Below, one piece after another: positions 1 through 8,363 of a stretch of 64,000 nt of DNA. A program made the position numbers and the translations under genes. Each line of letters starts with the position of its first letter. Position 1 is the stretch's first letter. The notes beneath the pieces were generated by a model. That model did no database searches, was not told the DNA's origin, and saw only the letters and a list, made by a program, of their open reading frames with translations. The stretch is from Mesorhizobium sp. (lineage in GTDB: Bacteria; Pseudomonadota; Alphaproteobacteria; Rhizobiales; Rhizobiaceae), in NCBI GenBank assembly GCA_004020875.1, contig SAPZ01000011.1, forward strand, positions 1 to 64,000, given 5' to 3'.

Positions 1-1
1 G

Positions 2-379
2 CCCTGGACGGCGTCCTTCACCCTGGCCCAGACGATGCGGCTGGGCGGCAAGCCGATGCTGAACCTGTCGGGGACCGAGCAAGGCTCGCCGACCACGACC
101 TTCAATTCTATGCTCGAACTGAAGGATCCAAACAACCTTCCGGGCGGCTATCCACTCAAGACGGGCTCCCCCGCCGGCAGCGCCAACTTCAATATCCTCG
201 ATTCCGGCGCGACGGTGGGCCATGTTCGTTTCAGCGGCGGCGAGATCGTCATCGACAAATACGACGCCGCCAGCAAGACCATTTCCGGTCATTTTAGCGC
301 CTTCGGAAAAGGCGAATCGGGCAAGCCCGAAGAACTCGTGGACGGTAGATTTTCGGGCATTCCGGTCACCGCGCAGTAG
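2..379 (+). CDS. Unrecognised protein, 3' part only (5' end outside window)
   Basis: The reading frame is open from the left edge, so the visible 125 codons are the C-terminal part of a longer gene; the first internal ATG is at 35. The visible protein is rich in Gly, Ser and Thr, has no cysteine and no membrane segment, and has alternating short hydrophobic stretches that suggest a beta-rich fold. Phrases such as GHVRFSGGEIVIDKYD followed by ISGHFSAFGKG look loosely like secreted beta-sandwich proteins of the DUF6252 kind, but this is only a resemblance. I do not recognise the family and assign no function. A 258-bp spacer separates it from the ABC transporter gene downstream. Confidence 0.6.
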   Translation, partial: PWTASFTLAQTMRLGGKPMLNLSGTEQGSPTTTFNSMLELKDPNNLPGGYPLKTGSPAGSANFNILDSGATVGHVRFSGGEIVIDKYDAASKTISGHFSAFGKGESGKPEELVDGRFSGIPVTAQ

Positions 380-606
380 CTATTTCGGCTGATCGGCGCC
401 TCTTTTTCGTTCACAAACCCGTGTTTTTTGCTTCCCTAAGGGAAGCTTTCGGTCTCTTGGATTAATTGCCTTTAACACGCTGGAATAAAAGCCGAAATCA
501 GCGCGATGAATGATCTCTCGGCATTGGCTTTCTGTTGCCCGCGCGCCACGGCGGGTAACCCTGTTCATGTTCCTCGGCAGAAAATTAATGGAAAATGATC
601 AATTGG

Positions 607-623
607 TGTTACCCTGTGTAACA
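607..623. promoter_or_regulatory. Perfect palindrome TGTTAC-N5-GTAACA upstream of the ABC exporter
   Basis: Six-base arms separated by CCTGT, 17 bp in all, ending 14 bp before the first possible start of the transporter gene. Size and symmetry fit an operator for a dimeric helix-turn-helix regulator, for example of the TetR or GntR type. No regulator gene is adjacent, so its binding protein is unknown. Confidence 0.5.
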
Positions 624-637
624 AAACTAAGAAAGGT

Positions 638-2626
638 TTGGGCGGGATCGTGACTGGGGTCGGTAGACCGCAACATACAATACCGGGGCAAACATCCAGC
701 GAGGCAAAGACCTCGCCCCTGACGCCGGTATCGTCGATGCGCACATTCTGGGGGCTGATGCGAGCCTACTGGTTTTCCGACCGGTGGAAGGAAGCCTGGA
801 CACTCACCCTCGTCATCGCACTGCTGACGGCGCTGTCCAGCAAGGCTGGCGTCTGGTTTGCCGTCGCATTGGGCGAGCTAGGCAATTCGATCGCCTTCCT
901 GCACGATGCCGCCAACCCTCACCCGCTGCAGACGATCCTGGCCAATGCCGGCATATTGGTGCTGCTGGTTGTGCTGAAGGACGCCGGTTTCACTGGTGTG
1001 CGCAATCTCGTTTCAACGACGTTGCATCGCAAATGGCGGGGCTGGCTGAACAACCAGTTCAACCATGCCCTCCTCGACGGTAACCATACCCATTTCCATG
1101 CGCAGCACGGCTCGGTCGCCGGCGGCATCGTCGCTCCCGACAACATCGACCAGCGCATCCAGGAATCGATCAAGGACATGACCGGCGGCGCCATCGGTCT
1201 CGCCATGGGCGTCCTCGGTGTGGCGACCTCGCTTTATTTCATCGGCGAAAACCTGATCGGATCCTCGGTCGAGGTTAAGGGCCTGGAATTCCTGGGCAGT
1301 TACGGTACAGCGGTGCTGGCTTTCCTCGCCGTCGCCACCTACGTGCCGCTGAACACCTGGATCGCCGTCAAGCTCGGACGACTGCTCGAGCGGCTCAATG
1401 TGCGCATGCAGCAGGCCGAAGGCAGCTACCGCAGCGAGCTGACGACCTTCCTGCGCCGCAGCTTCCACGTCGCCGCCTCGCATGGCGAAGGCGTGCAAAA
1501 GTCGATGCATGACAGGCTCTATGTCGATATCGATAAGACGTGGGGACGGCTCAATATCGTCAACACCAGCTACACGTCGTTCGAGCTGATCTACAATTTC
1601 GTCGGCGCCCGCATCATTGCCTACGCGCCGGGTCTGGTATCGTTCATCCATAACCGCCTCGACTACAAAGGCTACATCACTGGCTCCGAAATGGTTGCCC
1701 AGTTGATAAGCCAGTGTTCCTGGTTCATCCATGTGATGCCGGCGATCGCGACACTCAGGGCCAACAGCCAGCGCGTGACCGAACTCGCCAATGCGATCGA
1801 GAACGTGCAGAGCCCAAGGGAGTTCTATCAGCAGACCGGCCGCTCCGACTTCAGCTACGGCAGTCAGAACCCGGTCTTCGGCCTGACCATCCAGAAACTG
1901 GAACTGGCGCACCAGGGCGAGGACGCCACACCTTTCCTCAGCGCTGCGAACCTCCGTTTCCGCCGCGGCGAATGGACCTTCCTCAAGGGCGAGTCCGGCT
2001 GCGGCAAGACTTCGCTGATCAAGGCGATCAATGGTCTTTGGCCCTATGGCCGCGGGACCGTCGTCTTCCCTGAAGGCGTGACGAGCTTCTACGCCGCCCA
2101 GGAGGTCAAGCTGCAGCAGGTCTCGCTGAAGCAGCTCGTCTGCCTGCCGGGTTCAGAGAACGACCATGGCGACACGCAGGTAGCGGCGGCTTTGCACAAG
2201 GCTGGCCTTGGCGACTTCATCGAACATCTCGCCGACGAAAGCCGCGAGGGCAAGATCTGGGACCAAGTGCTTTCGGGCGGCCAGAAGCAGAAACTGGTGG
2301 TCGCGCGCATCATCCTGCGACAGCCGGGACTTCTGTTCCTCGACGAGGCGACCGGAGCGCTCGACCCCGAAGGCAAGATCGCTTTCCACCAGGCGATCAA
2401 GGACAATTGTGCGGACGTCACCGTCATCAGTGTCATGCACGAAGCGGTGGCGCCGCGCTCGCTTGCCGGCGAGGAATTCTATCACAGTGTGGTTTCGATC
2501 GCCGACGGCGTCGCCACGAAGAAGCCGCTTGCACCCAGCCTGCCGCGCGAGCTCACCACCATTCTCGCGCAGCCGCGTCCGGTCGAGGACAAGTGGCTGC
2601 GCTTCCGTCGGCTGAAGCAGAAGTAG
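638..2626 (+). CDS. ABC transporter, fused permease and ATPase, SbmA/BacA-like (YddA type)
   Basis: Half-transporter with an N-terminal membrane domain and a C-terminal ATPase. From the TTG at 638 the protein has 662 residues. Several hydrophobic segments fill roughly residues 50-400, with the ABC_membrane_2 look of SbmA/BacA relatives. The ATPase shows Walker A GESGCGKTS near residue 452, the signature LSGGQKQKL and Walker B LLFLDEATGALD. Relatives move peptides, vitamin B12-like compounds or very-long-chain acyl compounds across the inner membrane; the substrate here is not readable. The start is uncertain: TTG 638, GTG 650 and ATG 737 are all in frame and none has an ideal ribosome site; homologues often begin near the ATG 737 sequence MRTFWGLMRAYW. 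It works as a homodimer by family analogy. A palindrome at 607-623 probably controls it. Confidence 0.88.
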   Translation: MGGIVTGVGRPQHTIPGQTSSEAKTSPLTPVSSMRTFWGLMRAYWFSDRWKEAWTLTLVIALLTALSSKAGVWFAVALGELGNSIAFLHDAANPHPLQTILANAGILVLLVVLKDAGFTGVRNLVSTTLHRKWRGWLNNQFNHALLDGNHTHFHAQHGSVAGGIVAPDNIDQRIQESIKDMTGGAIGLAMGVLGVATSLYFIGENLIGSSVEVKGLEFLGSYGTAVLAFLAVATYVPLNTWIAVKLGRLLERLNVRMQQAEGSYRSELTTFLRRSFHVAASHGEGVQKSMHDRLYVDIDKTWGRLNIVNTSYTSFELIYNFVGARIIAYAPGLVSFIHNRLDYKGYITGSEMVAQLISQCSWFIHVMPAIATLRANSQRVTELANAIENVQSPREFYQQTGRSDFSYGSQNPVFGLTIQKLELAHQGEDATPFLSAANLRFRRGEWTFLKGESGCGKTSLIKAINGLWPYGRGTVVFPEGVTSFYAAQEVKLQQVSLKQLVCLPGSENDHGDTQVAAALHKAGLGDFIEHLADESREGKIWDQVLSGGQKQKLVVARIILRQPGLLFLDEATGALDPEGKIAFHQAIKDNCADVTVISVMHEAVAPRSLAGEEFYHSVVSIADGVATKKPLAPSLPRELTTILAQPRPVEDKWLRFRRLKQK

Positions 2627-2732
2627 AAGTCATGCCAATCCTTTGAGCGGTGGCCATGACCGGACTTGGGCAGCCTTCGATCACAGTCTCGCGATCCGGT
2701 CTCCCCGCCTCTATTTTCACGGCCCTTTGCGA

Positions 2733-2760
2733 TTGACTCGGCAAAAACCGCTCCTATGTT
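2733..2760 (+). promoter_or_regulatory. Candidate sigma-70 promoter of mgtE
   Basis: TTGACT at 2733-2738, a 16-bp spacer and TATGTT at 2755-2760. Transcription would start near 2767 and leave an untranslated leader of about 140 nt before mgtE. Confidence 0.5.
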
Positions 2761-2859
2761 GCGCCCGCTCGCAGAATTCCAAGTCGAACCCGGCGAGCAG
2801 AAAGGTCAACCCGCCATGCCTGGCGACAGTCACAGTCGAACGCAACCGCCGTCCGCCCT

Positions 2860-2882
2860 GACGTGACCTGACGGCTCACGTC
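2860..2882 (+). promoter_or_regulatory. Leader hairpin just before the mgtE ribosome site
   Basis: GACGTGA and TCACGTC form a perfect 7-bp stem with a 9-nt loop. It ends 12 nt before AAGGAG (2895-2900), so it could affect ribosome access. I do not see the conserved core of the known Mg2+ M-box, so no riboswitch class is claimed. Confidence 0.35.
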
Positions 2883-2906
2883 CTGCCGGACGGCAAGGAG
2901 TGAGCC

Positions 2907-4271
2907 ATGAACGAATTCGCACCCGTACTGGACGACGAAGCCGTCGCCATCGCCCGTGTTCTTGCCAACGATCACGTCGCGGACGTCGTCGAAGCCCTCA
3001 ACCACGAGCCCCGCGCGACAGCCATCGAGCTGCTTTGCGCCGTGCCGTTCAAGCGCCTGGTCGAGATCTTCGACCAGCCGGAACTCGAAGCAGCACCTGA
3101 GCTCGTGGAAGCCCTGCCGCGCCCCAAGGCGAGCAAGCTGTTGACCGCCATGTCGGTCGACCGCGCGGCCGATATTCTGCGCGAGCTGGATGAGCCGGCC
3201 CGTTCTGAGCTGCTCGGCGCGCTCGCGCCGGCGTTGCGCGCGACACTTCTGTCCATCCTGGGATATCCGGAAGGCAGCGCAGCCTCGATCATGACCACGG
3301 AATTCGTCAGCGTGCCTTCGGACTGGACCGTCGGCCGCACGCTCGACTACATCCGCAAGGTCGAGCGCACGCGCGAAACAATTTACGCCATCTACATAGT
3401 CGATCCGGAGACGCAGCTCCTGCTGCGTTCGACCGGGTTGCGCCGCTTGATCACGGGCAATCCGGAGGATTCAATCCTGTCGGTTGCGCCTGATCGTATG
3501 CCGGTGACGGTGACGCCGCTCACCGATCGCGAGAACCTGGCGCAGACCATCTCCAAATACGACCTGCTCGCCTTGCCGGTGGTGGACCACGGCAGGATTC
3601 TCGGCATCGTCACCGTCGACGACATCATCGACACGATGATCGAGGAGACGACCGAGGACGTGCATCGTTTCGGCGGCATGGAGGCGTTGGACGAGCCCTA
3701 TATGAAGATGGGCTTTCTCGCCATGATCCAGAAGCGCGCCGGCTGGCTCTGCGCGCTGTTCCTCAGCGAGATGCTGACGGCCAACGCCATGCAGAGCTAC
3801 GAGGGCGAGCTGGAAAAGGCGATCGTGCTGACGCTGTTCATTCCGCTTATCATGAGCTCCGGCGGCAATTCCGGTTCGCAGGCGACGTCGCTCGTCATTC
3901 GCGCGCTGGCGCTGCGCGAGATCGGCCTGCGCGACTGGTGGCGGGTGGCGCTGCGCGAGCTGCCGACAGGCGTGGTGCTCGGTTCGATCCTCGGCCTCGT
4001 CGGCATCTCCCGCATCGCGCTGTGGCAGTATTTCGGCTTCTATAACTACGGTCCGCACTGGATGCTGATCGCGGCGACCGTGGGCGCGGCCCTGATCGGT
4101 ATCGTCACCTTCGGCTCGCTGTCGGGATCGATGCTGCCCTTCGCGCTGAAGCGCATCGGCTTCGACCCGGCAAGCGCCTCGGCGCCATTCGTCGCCACGT
4201 TGGTCGACGTCACCGGGCTGGTGATCTACTTCTCGGTAGCGCTGGTGATCCTGCGCGGCACGCTGCTTTAA
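2907..4271 (+). CDS. mgtE: Magnesium transporter MgtE
   Basis: Inner-membrane Mg2+ channel/transporter of 454 residues, the usual family length. Order of domains: an N-terminal superhelical MgtE_N domain (about 20-125), a CBS pair (about 140-255) that senses cytoplasmic Mg2+, and five membrane helices (about 280-454). The membrane part carries the conserved signature MSSGGNSGSQATSL near residues 315-330. The start ATG has AAGGAG six bases upstream. The gene stands alone with its own candidate promoter and a roughly 140-nt leader holding a hairpin, which suggests control at the leader, although family members are also gated directly by Mg2+. It converges with gor on the other strand. Confidence 0.95.
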   Translation: MNEFAPVLDDEAVAIARVLANDHVADVVEALNHEPRATAIELLCAVPFKRLVEIFDQPELEAAPELVEALPRPKASKLLTAMSVDRAADILRELDEPARSELLGALAPALRATLLSILGYPEGSAASIMTTEFVSVPSDWTVGRTLDYIRKVERTRETIYAIYIVDPETQLLLRSTGLRRLITGNPEDSILSVAPDRMPVTVTPLTDRENLAQTISKYDLLALPVVDHGRILGIVTVDDIIDTMIEETTEDVHRFGGMEALDEPYMKMGFLAMIQKRAGWLCALFLSEMLTANAMQSYEGELEKAIVLTLFIPLIMSSGGNSGSQATSLVIRALALREIGLRDWWRVALRELPTGVVLGSILGLVGISRIALWQYFGFYNYGPHWMLIAATVGAALIGIVTFGSLSGSMLPFALKRIGFDPASASAPFVATLVDVTGLVIYFSVALVILRGTLL

Positions 4272-4322
4272 AGCCATGCTGGCGGCCGCCGGCATCGCCG
4301 ACGGCTGCCGCCCACGCGGCGA

Positions 4323-5711
4323 TCAGACGCGTTCGCCGTTCTTCACGCGGTAGGTCGGCTTGTACATGGTGACTAGTTCCTCGGCCGCGGTCGGATGCAC
4401 GGCCATGGTCCGGTCGAAATCGTCCTTGGTCAGCCCCGCCTTCAGCGGGATGCCCAGAAGCTGCGCCATCTCGCCGGCATCCGGCCCGAGGATATGGGCG
4501 CCGAGCACCTTCCTTGTCGATCCGTCGACCACCAGCTTCATCAGCATCTTCTCGTCGCGGCCGGACAGCGTGTGTCGCATCGGACGAAATGAGGCGCGAT
4601 AGATCTCCACTTCGGAGAAGCGCTTGATCGCGTCGTCTTCCGACAGGCCCACGGTGCCTATCTCCGGCTGCGAGAACACCGCCGTCGGAATGGTATCGTG
4701 GTCCGGCGCCGTCGGATTGTCCTTGAAGGCGGTCTCGATGAAGCACATCGCTTCGTGGATCGCGACCGGCGTCAGTTGCACGCGGTGGGTGACGTCGCCG
4801 ATCGCCCAGATGTTGTCTACGTTGGTGCGCGAATATTTGTCTACGACGATCGCGCCCGTCTTGCTGAGTTCGACGCCGACGCCTTCCAGGCCCATATTCT
4901 CGGTATTGGGAATACGCCCGATCGCCAGCATCACCTGTTCGACCGTCAGGGTCTGGCCGGAGGACAGCAGCACGTCGAGCTTCCCGTCCGGGGTCTTGCG
5001 GACCCATTCCGAAACCGCTGGGCAGACGATCTTGATGCCCTTCTTCTCCATGGTCTCATGCAGCGAGCGGCGCAGATCCATGTCGAAGCGGCTGAGGATT
5101 TCCTGGCCGCGATAGACCAGCGTGGTGTCGACGCCCAGGCCATGGAAGATGTTGGCGAATTCGACGGCGATGTAGCCGCCGCCCTCGATCATAATCGCCT
5201 TTGGCAGTTCCTTGAGATCGAAGGCCTCATTGGAGAAGATGCAGTACTCATGGCCCGAAAGCGCCGGGTGCGGCGCCGGCCTGCCGCCGGTGGCGATGAG
5301 GATCTGGTCGGCGCTGACGGTGCGGTCCTCGGCTTGCAGATATATGCTGTGCGGGTCGACCAGCACAGCCCGCGAGTGGAAGGTATCCCCGCCGGAACCC
5401 TCGACATTCCGCTTGTAGATCGATTCGAGCCGCGCGATCTCCTTGTCCTTATTGGCGACCAGCGTCCGCCAGTCGAAGCTCGCCTCGGGCACCGTCCAGC
5501 CATAGCCGGCTGCATCGGCGAAATGTTCGGGAAATTGCGAGGCATAGACGTAGAGCTTCTTCGGTACGCAGCCGCGGATGACGCAGGTGCCGCCGAAGCG
5601 ATATTCCTCCGCGACGGCGACACGTTTGCCGAGGGCCGCCGCCACTCGGGCCGCCCTGACCCCACCGGAGCCGCCGCCGATGACGAACAGATCATAGTCA
5701 TAACCGGCCAT
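4323..5711 (-). CDS. gor: Glutathione-disulfide reductase
   Basis: Cytosolic NADPH-dependent flavoenzyme that reduces oxidised glutathione. The 462-residue protein starts MAGYDYDLFVIGGGSGG with the FAD Rossmann motif. The redox disulfide is GGTCVIRGC, cysteines 43 and 48; the IRGC form, rather than NVGC, is what I know from alphaproteobacterial Gor and is not a defect. The NADPH domain lies in the middle, and the dimer domain ends with the active-site HPTAAEE. The frame is open further upstream, but the ATG at 5711 matches the family N-terminus. An intrinsic terminator at 5756-5796 separates it from the DUF2059 gene, so it probably has its own promoter in the short spacer. Confidence 0.95.
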   Translation of the reverse strand: MAGYDYDLFVIGGGSGGVRAARVAAALGKRVAVAEEYRFGGTCVIRGCVPKKLYVYASQFPEHFADAAGYGWTVPEASFDWRTLVANKDKEIARLESIYKRNVEGSGGDTFHSRAVLVDPHSIYLQAEDRTVSADQILIATGGRPAPHPALSGHEYCIFSNEAFDLKELPKAIMIEGGGYIAVEFANIFHGLGVDTTLVYRGQEILSRFDMDLRRSLHETMEKKGIKIVCPAVSEWVRKTPDGKLDVLLSSGQTLTVEQVMLAIGRIPNTENMGLEGVGVELSKTGAIVVDKYSRTNVDNIWAIGDVTHRVQLTPVAIHEAMCFIETAFKDNPTAPDHDTIPTAVFSQPEIGTVGLSEDDAIKRFSEVEIYRASFRPMRHTLSGRDEKMLMKLVVDGSTRKVLGAHILGPDAGEMAQLLGIPLKAGLTKDDFDRTMAVHPTAAEELVTMYKPTYRVKNGERV

Positions 5712-5755
5712 CGTAGCGGGCTCCTGCGGATGAGAAAGACGGGTCACAGGTAGGC

Positions 5756-5796
5756 TGCAAAACAGCAAAAGAAAAGCCCGGGCAAAGCCGGGCTTT
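5756..5796 (-). terminator. Intrinsic terminator downstream of the DUF2059 gene
   Basis: On the minus strand AAAGCCCGG and CCGGGCTTT (5773-5796) form a 9-bp stem with a 6-nt loop, followed by a T-rich run. It ends the rpiA-DUF2059 transcript before gor. Confidence 0.75.
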
Positions 5797-5828
5797 GTGG
5801 TCCAGCGGCCGACGGCCTATTGAACGGA

Positions 5829-6446
5829 TCAGTTCTGCGAATCGTCCGCCGGAGCCGAATTGTCGGCAGGAGCCGAATTGTCAGCCGGAGCGGAATTGTC
5901 AGCCGGAGCGGAGGCATCCGGAGCAGGCGCTGCCGGCGCCGCGGCCTTGGCGGCGGCTGCAAGCGTCTCGCCGACCTGCTGCGCGAGATCGCGAGCGACA
6001 CCGTTTTGCCAGATATCGGCGGCCTTCACGAGATCACGCGTCACCGCTGGGCCGCTGTCCAGCAGCTTCTTGCCGGCATCGGAACTGTAGAAGGCGGCGA
6101 TATCGTTGAGGTCCTTCTCGGAGAACACCTTCGCATAGGCAAGCGCTGCTTCCTTTTCGAGGTCGGCGCGCCGCGATGCCATGCCGAGCGCCTTCTCGGT
6201 CACGGTCTTGCCGATCAGCTCCTGCATGTCGGGATTCTTCTGGATGAGCTGCGACTCCAGCGCGGCAGCCGCCTGCGGCAGGATGTTGTCGAACGAGTCC
6301 GTGGCATGGATCGCGGCGACGGCCGCACGCGCGGCCTTCAGGTGCGATTCGCTGACGTCCTGCGCAAACACCGGCGAGGACAGCGCGAGGACGGCCGAGG
6401 CCGCCAGAAGCATCGAAAAGCGGCGAACTCGTTTATGCAACATCAT
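5829..6446 (-). CDS. DUF2059 domain periplasmic protein with SAPADN repeat tail
   Basis: Predicted exported protein of 205 residues. The N-terminus [13 protein letters not shown] leads into a signal peptide ending near SSPVFAQ. The central region, helical and about 130 residues long, matches the DUF2059 pattern: a run ending FDNILPQ, then [15 protein letters not shown] and [11 protein letters not shown]. The role of DUF2059 is unknown. The C-terminal tail is low complexity, with four hexapeptide units of SAPADN or SAPADD. The start overlaps the end of rpiA: its ATG at 6446 lies 11 bp inside the rpiA coding region, so the two are probably translationally coupled. AGGGAG sits 11 nt before the first ATG; a second ATG at 6443 is possible. 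Confidence 0.85.
   Translation of the reverse strand: MMLHKRVRRFSMLLAASAVLALSSPVFAQDVSESHLKAARAAVAAIHATDSFDNILPQAAAALESQLIQKNPDMQELIGKTVTEKALGMASRRADLEKEAALAYAKVFSEKDLNDIAAFYSSDAGKKLLDSGPAVTRDLVKAADIWQNGVARDLAQQVGETLAAAAKAAAPAAPAPDASAPADNSAPADNSAPADNSAPADDSQN
5832..5912 (-). repeat. Tandem 18-bp repeat encoding SAPADN units
   Basis: Four near-identical 18-bp units at the 3' end of the DUF2059 gene encode [18 protein letters not shown] and SAPADD. Such a tract can change length by replication slippage. Confidence 0.75.
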
Positions 6447-7164
6447 AGTCGATAGAACTCCCTGGTTTTCGGGCGGCATGGACGGTTTCGATACCGTCGC
6501 CGCCGGCGATGATGGCCGTTGACGCCAGCCCGATGAATAGACCGTGCTCGACAACGCCTGGAATGGCGAAGAGAGCATTCGAAAGCGCTCTTGTATCCGG
6601 AATGCGGCCAAAAGATGCATCGAGGATAAAGTGGCCGCCGTCTGTAACAAATGGCTGGCTTCCCGTCATCCTCAATGTAACCGGGCCGGAAAGGCCGAGC
6701 TTCGCCGCTGCGGCTCCAACCGCGATCTCGGTGGCGCGCAGGCCGAATATGTTGACCTCGATCGGCAGCGGGAACCGGCCGAGGGTCCCGACCATCTTGG
6801 ACTTGTCGGCAATCACGATCATTCGCCCGGATGCAGCCGCTACGATCTTCTCCCGCAGCAGCGCGCCGCCGCCGCCCTTGATCAAGGTCAGATCCGGATC
6901 GACCTCGTCGGCGCCATCGACAGTGAGATCGAGCTCCGGCGTGTCTTCCAGCGTCGAGAGCCGCACGCCAAGCTCGCGGCAAAGTGCTGCGGTGCGCTCC
7001 GAGGTCGGCACGCCGATGACCTTCAGGCCGGTGGCAACCTTTGCGGCCAGCAGCCGCACGAACTCTTCCGCCGTGGTGCCGGTGCCGATGCCGAGCCGCA
7101 TGCCGTCGCCGACATGGGCGAGCGCTGCCCGCGCGGCTTCGACCTTCAACTGCCTTGCATCCAT
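6433..7164 (-). CDS. rpiA: Ribose-5-phosphate isomerase A
   Basis: Interconverts ribose 5-phosphate and ribulose 5-phosphate in the pentose phosphate pathway; cytosolic. The 243-residue protein starts [15 protein letters not shown] and shows the family motifs [12 protein letters not shown] (phosphate loop), [10 protein letters not shown] and [13 protein letters not shown], which contain the catalytic Asp, Glu and Lys. Length is close to the usual 220-235. The frame is open far upstream on this strand, but that part overlaps the promoter and start of gph on the other strand and has no family similarity. It is divergent from gph and is followed by the overlapping DUF2059 gene. Confidence 0.95.
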   Translation of the reverse strand: MDARQLKVEAARAALAHVGDGMRLGIGTGTTAEEFVRLLAAKVATGLKVIGVPTSERTAALCRELGVRLSTLEDTPELDLTVDGADEVDPDLTLIKGGGGALLREKIVAAASGRMIVIADKSKMVGTLGRFPLPIEVNIFGLRATEIAVGAAAAKLGLSGPVTLRMTGSQPFVTDGGHFILDASFGRIPDTRALSNALFAIPGVVEHGLFIGLASTAIIAGGDGIETVHAARKPGSSIDYDVA

Positions 7165-7324
7165 GGGGAGCCCTGATTTCACCGGTTTCGCGGGCCTCCT
7201 AGCATTTTTGCCTGTCCCGTCAAAGGCTACCTCGTCAAAGGCTCTGTGGACCGATCGAGGCTCCTTGCTTGAACCGTGGCCAGCCTGTATCCGCTGCAGC
7301 AAAGAGAAATTCGCAGGACTGCCC

Positions 7325-8005
7325 ATGACCCGCCCGATCATTGTCTTCGACCTCGACGGTACGTTGGTCGACACGGCTCCGGACTTGCTCGACAGCCTCA
7401 ACCACAGCCTTGCGGCAAGCGATCTGGCCGCTGTCGACGAAGCCGGCTTCAGGCGCTTCGTCGGCCATGGCGGCCGCGTCATGATCGAGCGCGCGCATGC
7501 CGCGCAGAACAAGGCTCTGGTGGCCGAAGAGCACGACCGGCTGCTGAAGCTCTTCCTCGACCACTACACGCTGAACATCCCCGGCAAGTCCCGTCCCTAC
7601 CCCGGCGTCATCGGGGCGCTCGACCATTTTCAGGCCGCCGGCTACCTGATGGCGGTCTGCACCAACAAATATGAAGCCAATTCCGTGGCGCTGATCGGCG
7701 CGCTTGGCATGTCGGACTATTTTGGCGCGATCTGCGGCCAGGATACGTTTGCCTTCCGCAAGCCGGACCCGCGTCATCTCACCGAGACGATCCGGTTGGC
7801 CGGAGGCGATCCGAACAAGGCCTTGATGGTCGGCGATTCGCGGACCGACATCGACACCGCCAAGGCGGCCGGCATTCCCGTGGTCGCGGTCGATTTCGGC
7901 TACACCGACCGCCACGTGCGCGAATTCGAACCGACCCTGGTGATCTCGCATTTCGACACGCTGACACCGGACCTGGCGGAGCGCCTAATCGCGGCGGCGC
8001 GCTGA
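7325..8005 (+). CDS. gph: Phosphoglycolate phosphatase (HAD family)
   Basis: HAD-superfamily phosphatase that removes phosphate from 2-phosphoglycolate. The 226-residue protein has motif [10 protein letters not shown] (residues 9-17), a helical cap with [17 protein letters not shown], motif II VCTNK, a lysine in [11 protein letters not shown] and motif [17 protein letters not shown]. The start [12 protein letters not shown] is the normal Gph N-terminus; the frame is open upstream only through the opposite-strand rpiA. It is divergent from rpiA, an arrangement that pairs two sugar-phosphate enzymes around one promoter region. Other small HAD phosphatases share this layout, so the substrate is assigned with moderate certainty. 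Confidence 0.88.
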   Translation: MTRPIIVFDLDGTLVDTAPDLLDSLNHSLAASDLAAVDEAGFRRFVGHGGRVMIERAHAAQNKALVAEEHDRLLKLFLDHYTLNIPGKSRPYPGVIGALDHFQAAGYLMAVCTNKYEANSVALIGALGMSDYFGAICGQDTFAFRKPDPRHLTETIRLAGGDPNKALMVGDSRTDIDTAKAAGIPVVAVDFGYTDRHVREFEPTLVISHFDTLTPDLAERLIAAAR

Positions 8006-8073
8006 GCCGGCGCCAAATCGCGCCGACAGAAAATCAGAGAAATCAAACCGCGGAATAACCTCGGCACATCGCC

Positions 8074-8102
8074 TTGACTTCACGCGCTCGCCTACCTTAT
8101 AT
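8074..8102 (+). promoter_or_regulatory. Promoter of tRNA-Val
   Basis: TTGACT at 8074-8079, a 17-bp spacer and TTATAT at 8097-8102. It lies about 32 bp before the mature tRNA 5' end, which fits a short 5' leader. Confidence 0.65.
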
Positions 8103-8133
8103 CGCGGCTCGCTTCGGCTTTCGGGCCACAGGC

Positions 8134-8208
8134 GGGCGATTAGCTCAGCGGGAGAGCACACCCTTCACACGGGTGGGGTCGCAGGTTCAATCCCTGCATC
8201 GCCCACCA
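8134..8208 (+). tRNA. tRNA-Val, anticodon CAC
   Basis: 75-nt cloverleaf with encoded CCA. Acceptor GGGCGAT pairs with ATCGCCC, discriminator A. The D stem is GCTC/GAGC. The anticodon stem CACCC/GGGTG encloses the loop TTCACAC, giving anticodon CAC for valine GTG codons. The T stem GCAGG/CCTGC encloses TTCAATC. The tRNA 3' part is partly copied at 9527-9552. Confidence 0.97.
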
Positions 8209-8363
8209 TCTCCCTTGGTTTTCCACAGTTCTTACGACAGCCTCCGCGCAAATGGGCGCGGGGAATGCAGCCTATTCGGCTGGAACTTGGCTACAGTCGG
8301 ATCGGATGCAGCGCGGTGCTTTCTGAGCGCATCAAGAGAAGAGCGGCTGGGAAGGTCAGCGAC

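Noticed and set aside
5568..5600. CVIRGC redox loop of Gor as an unusual feature
   Set aside because: This variant is normal for alphaproteobacterial glutathione reductases as I know them.
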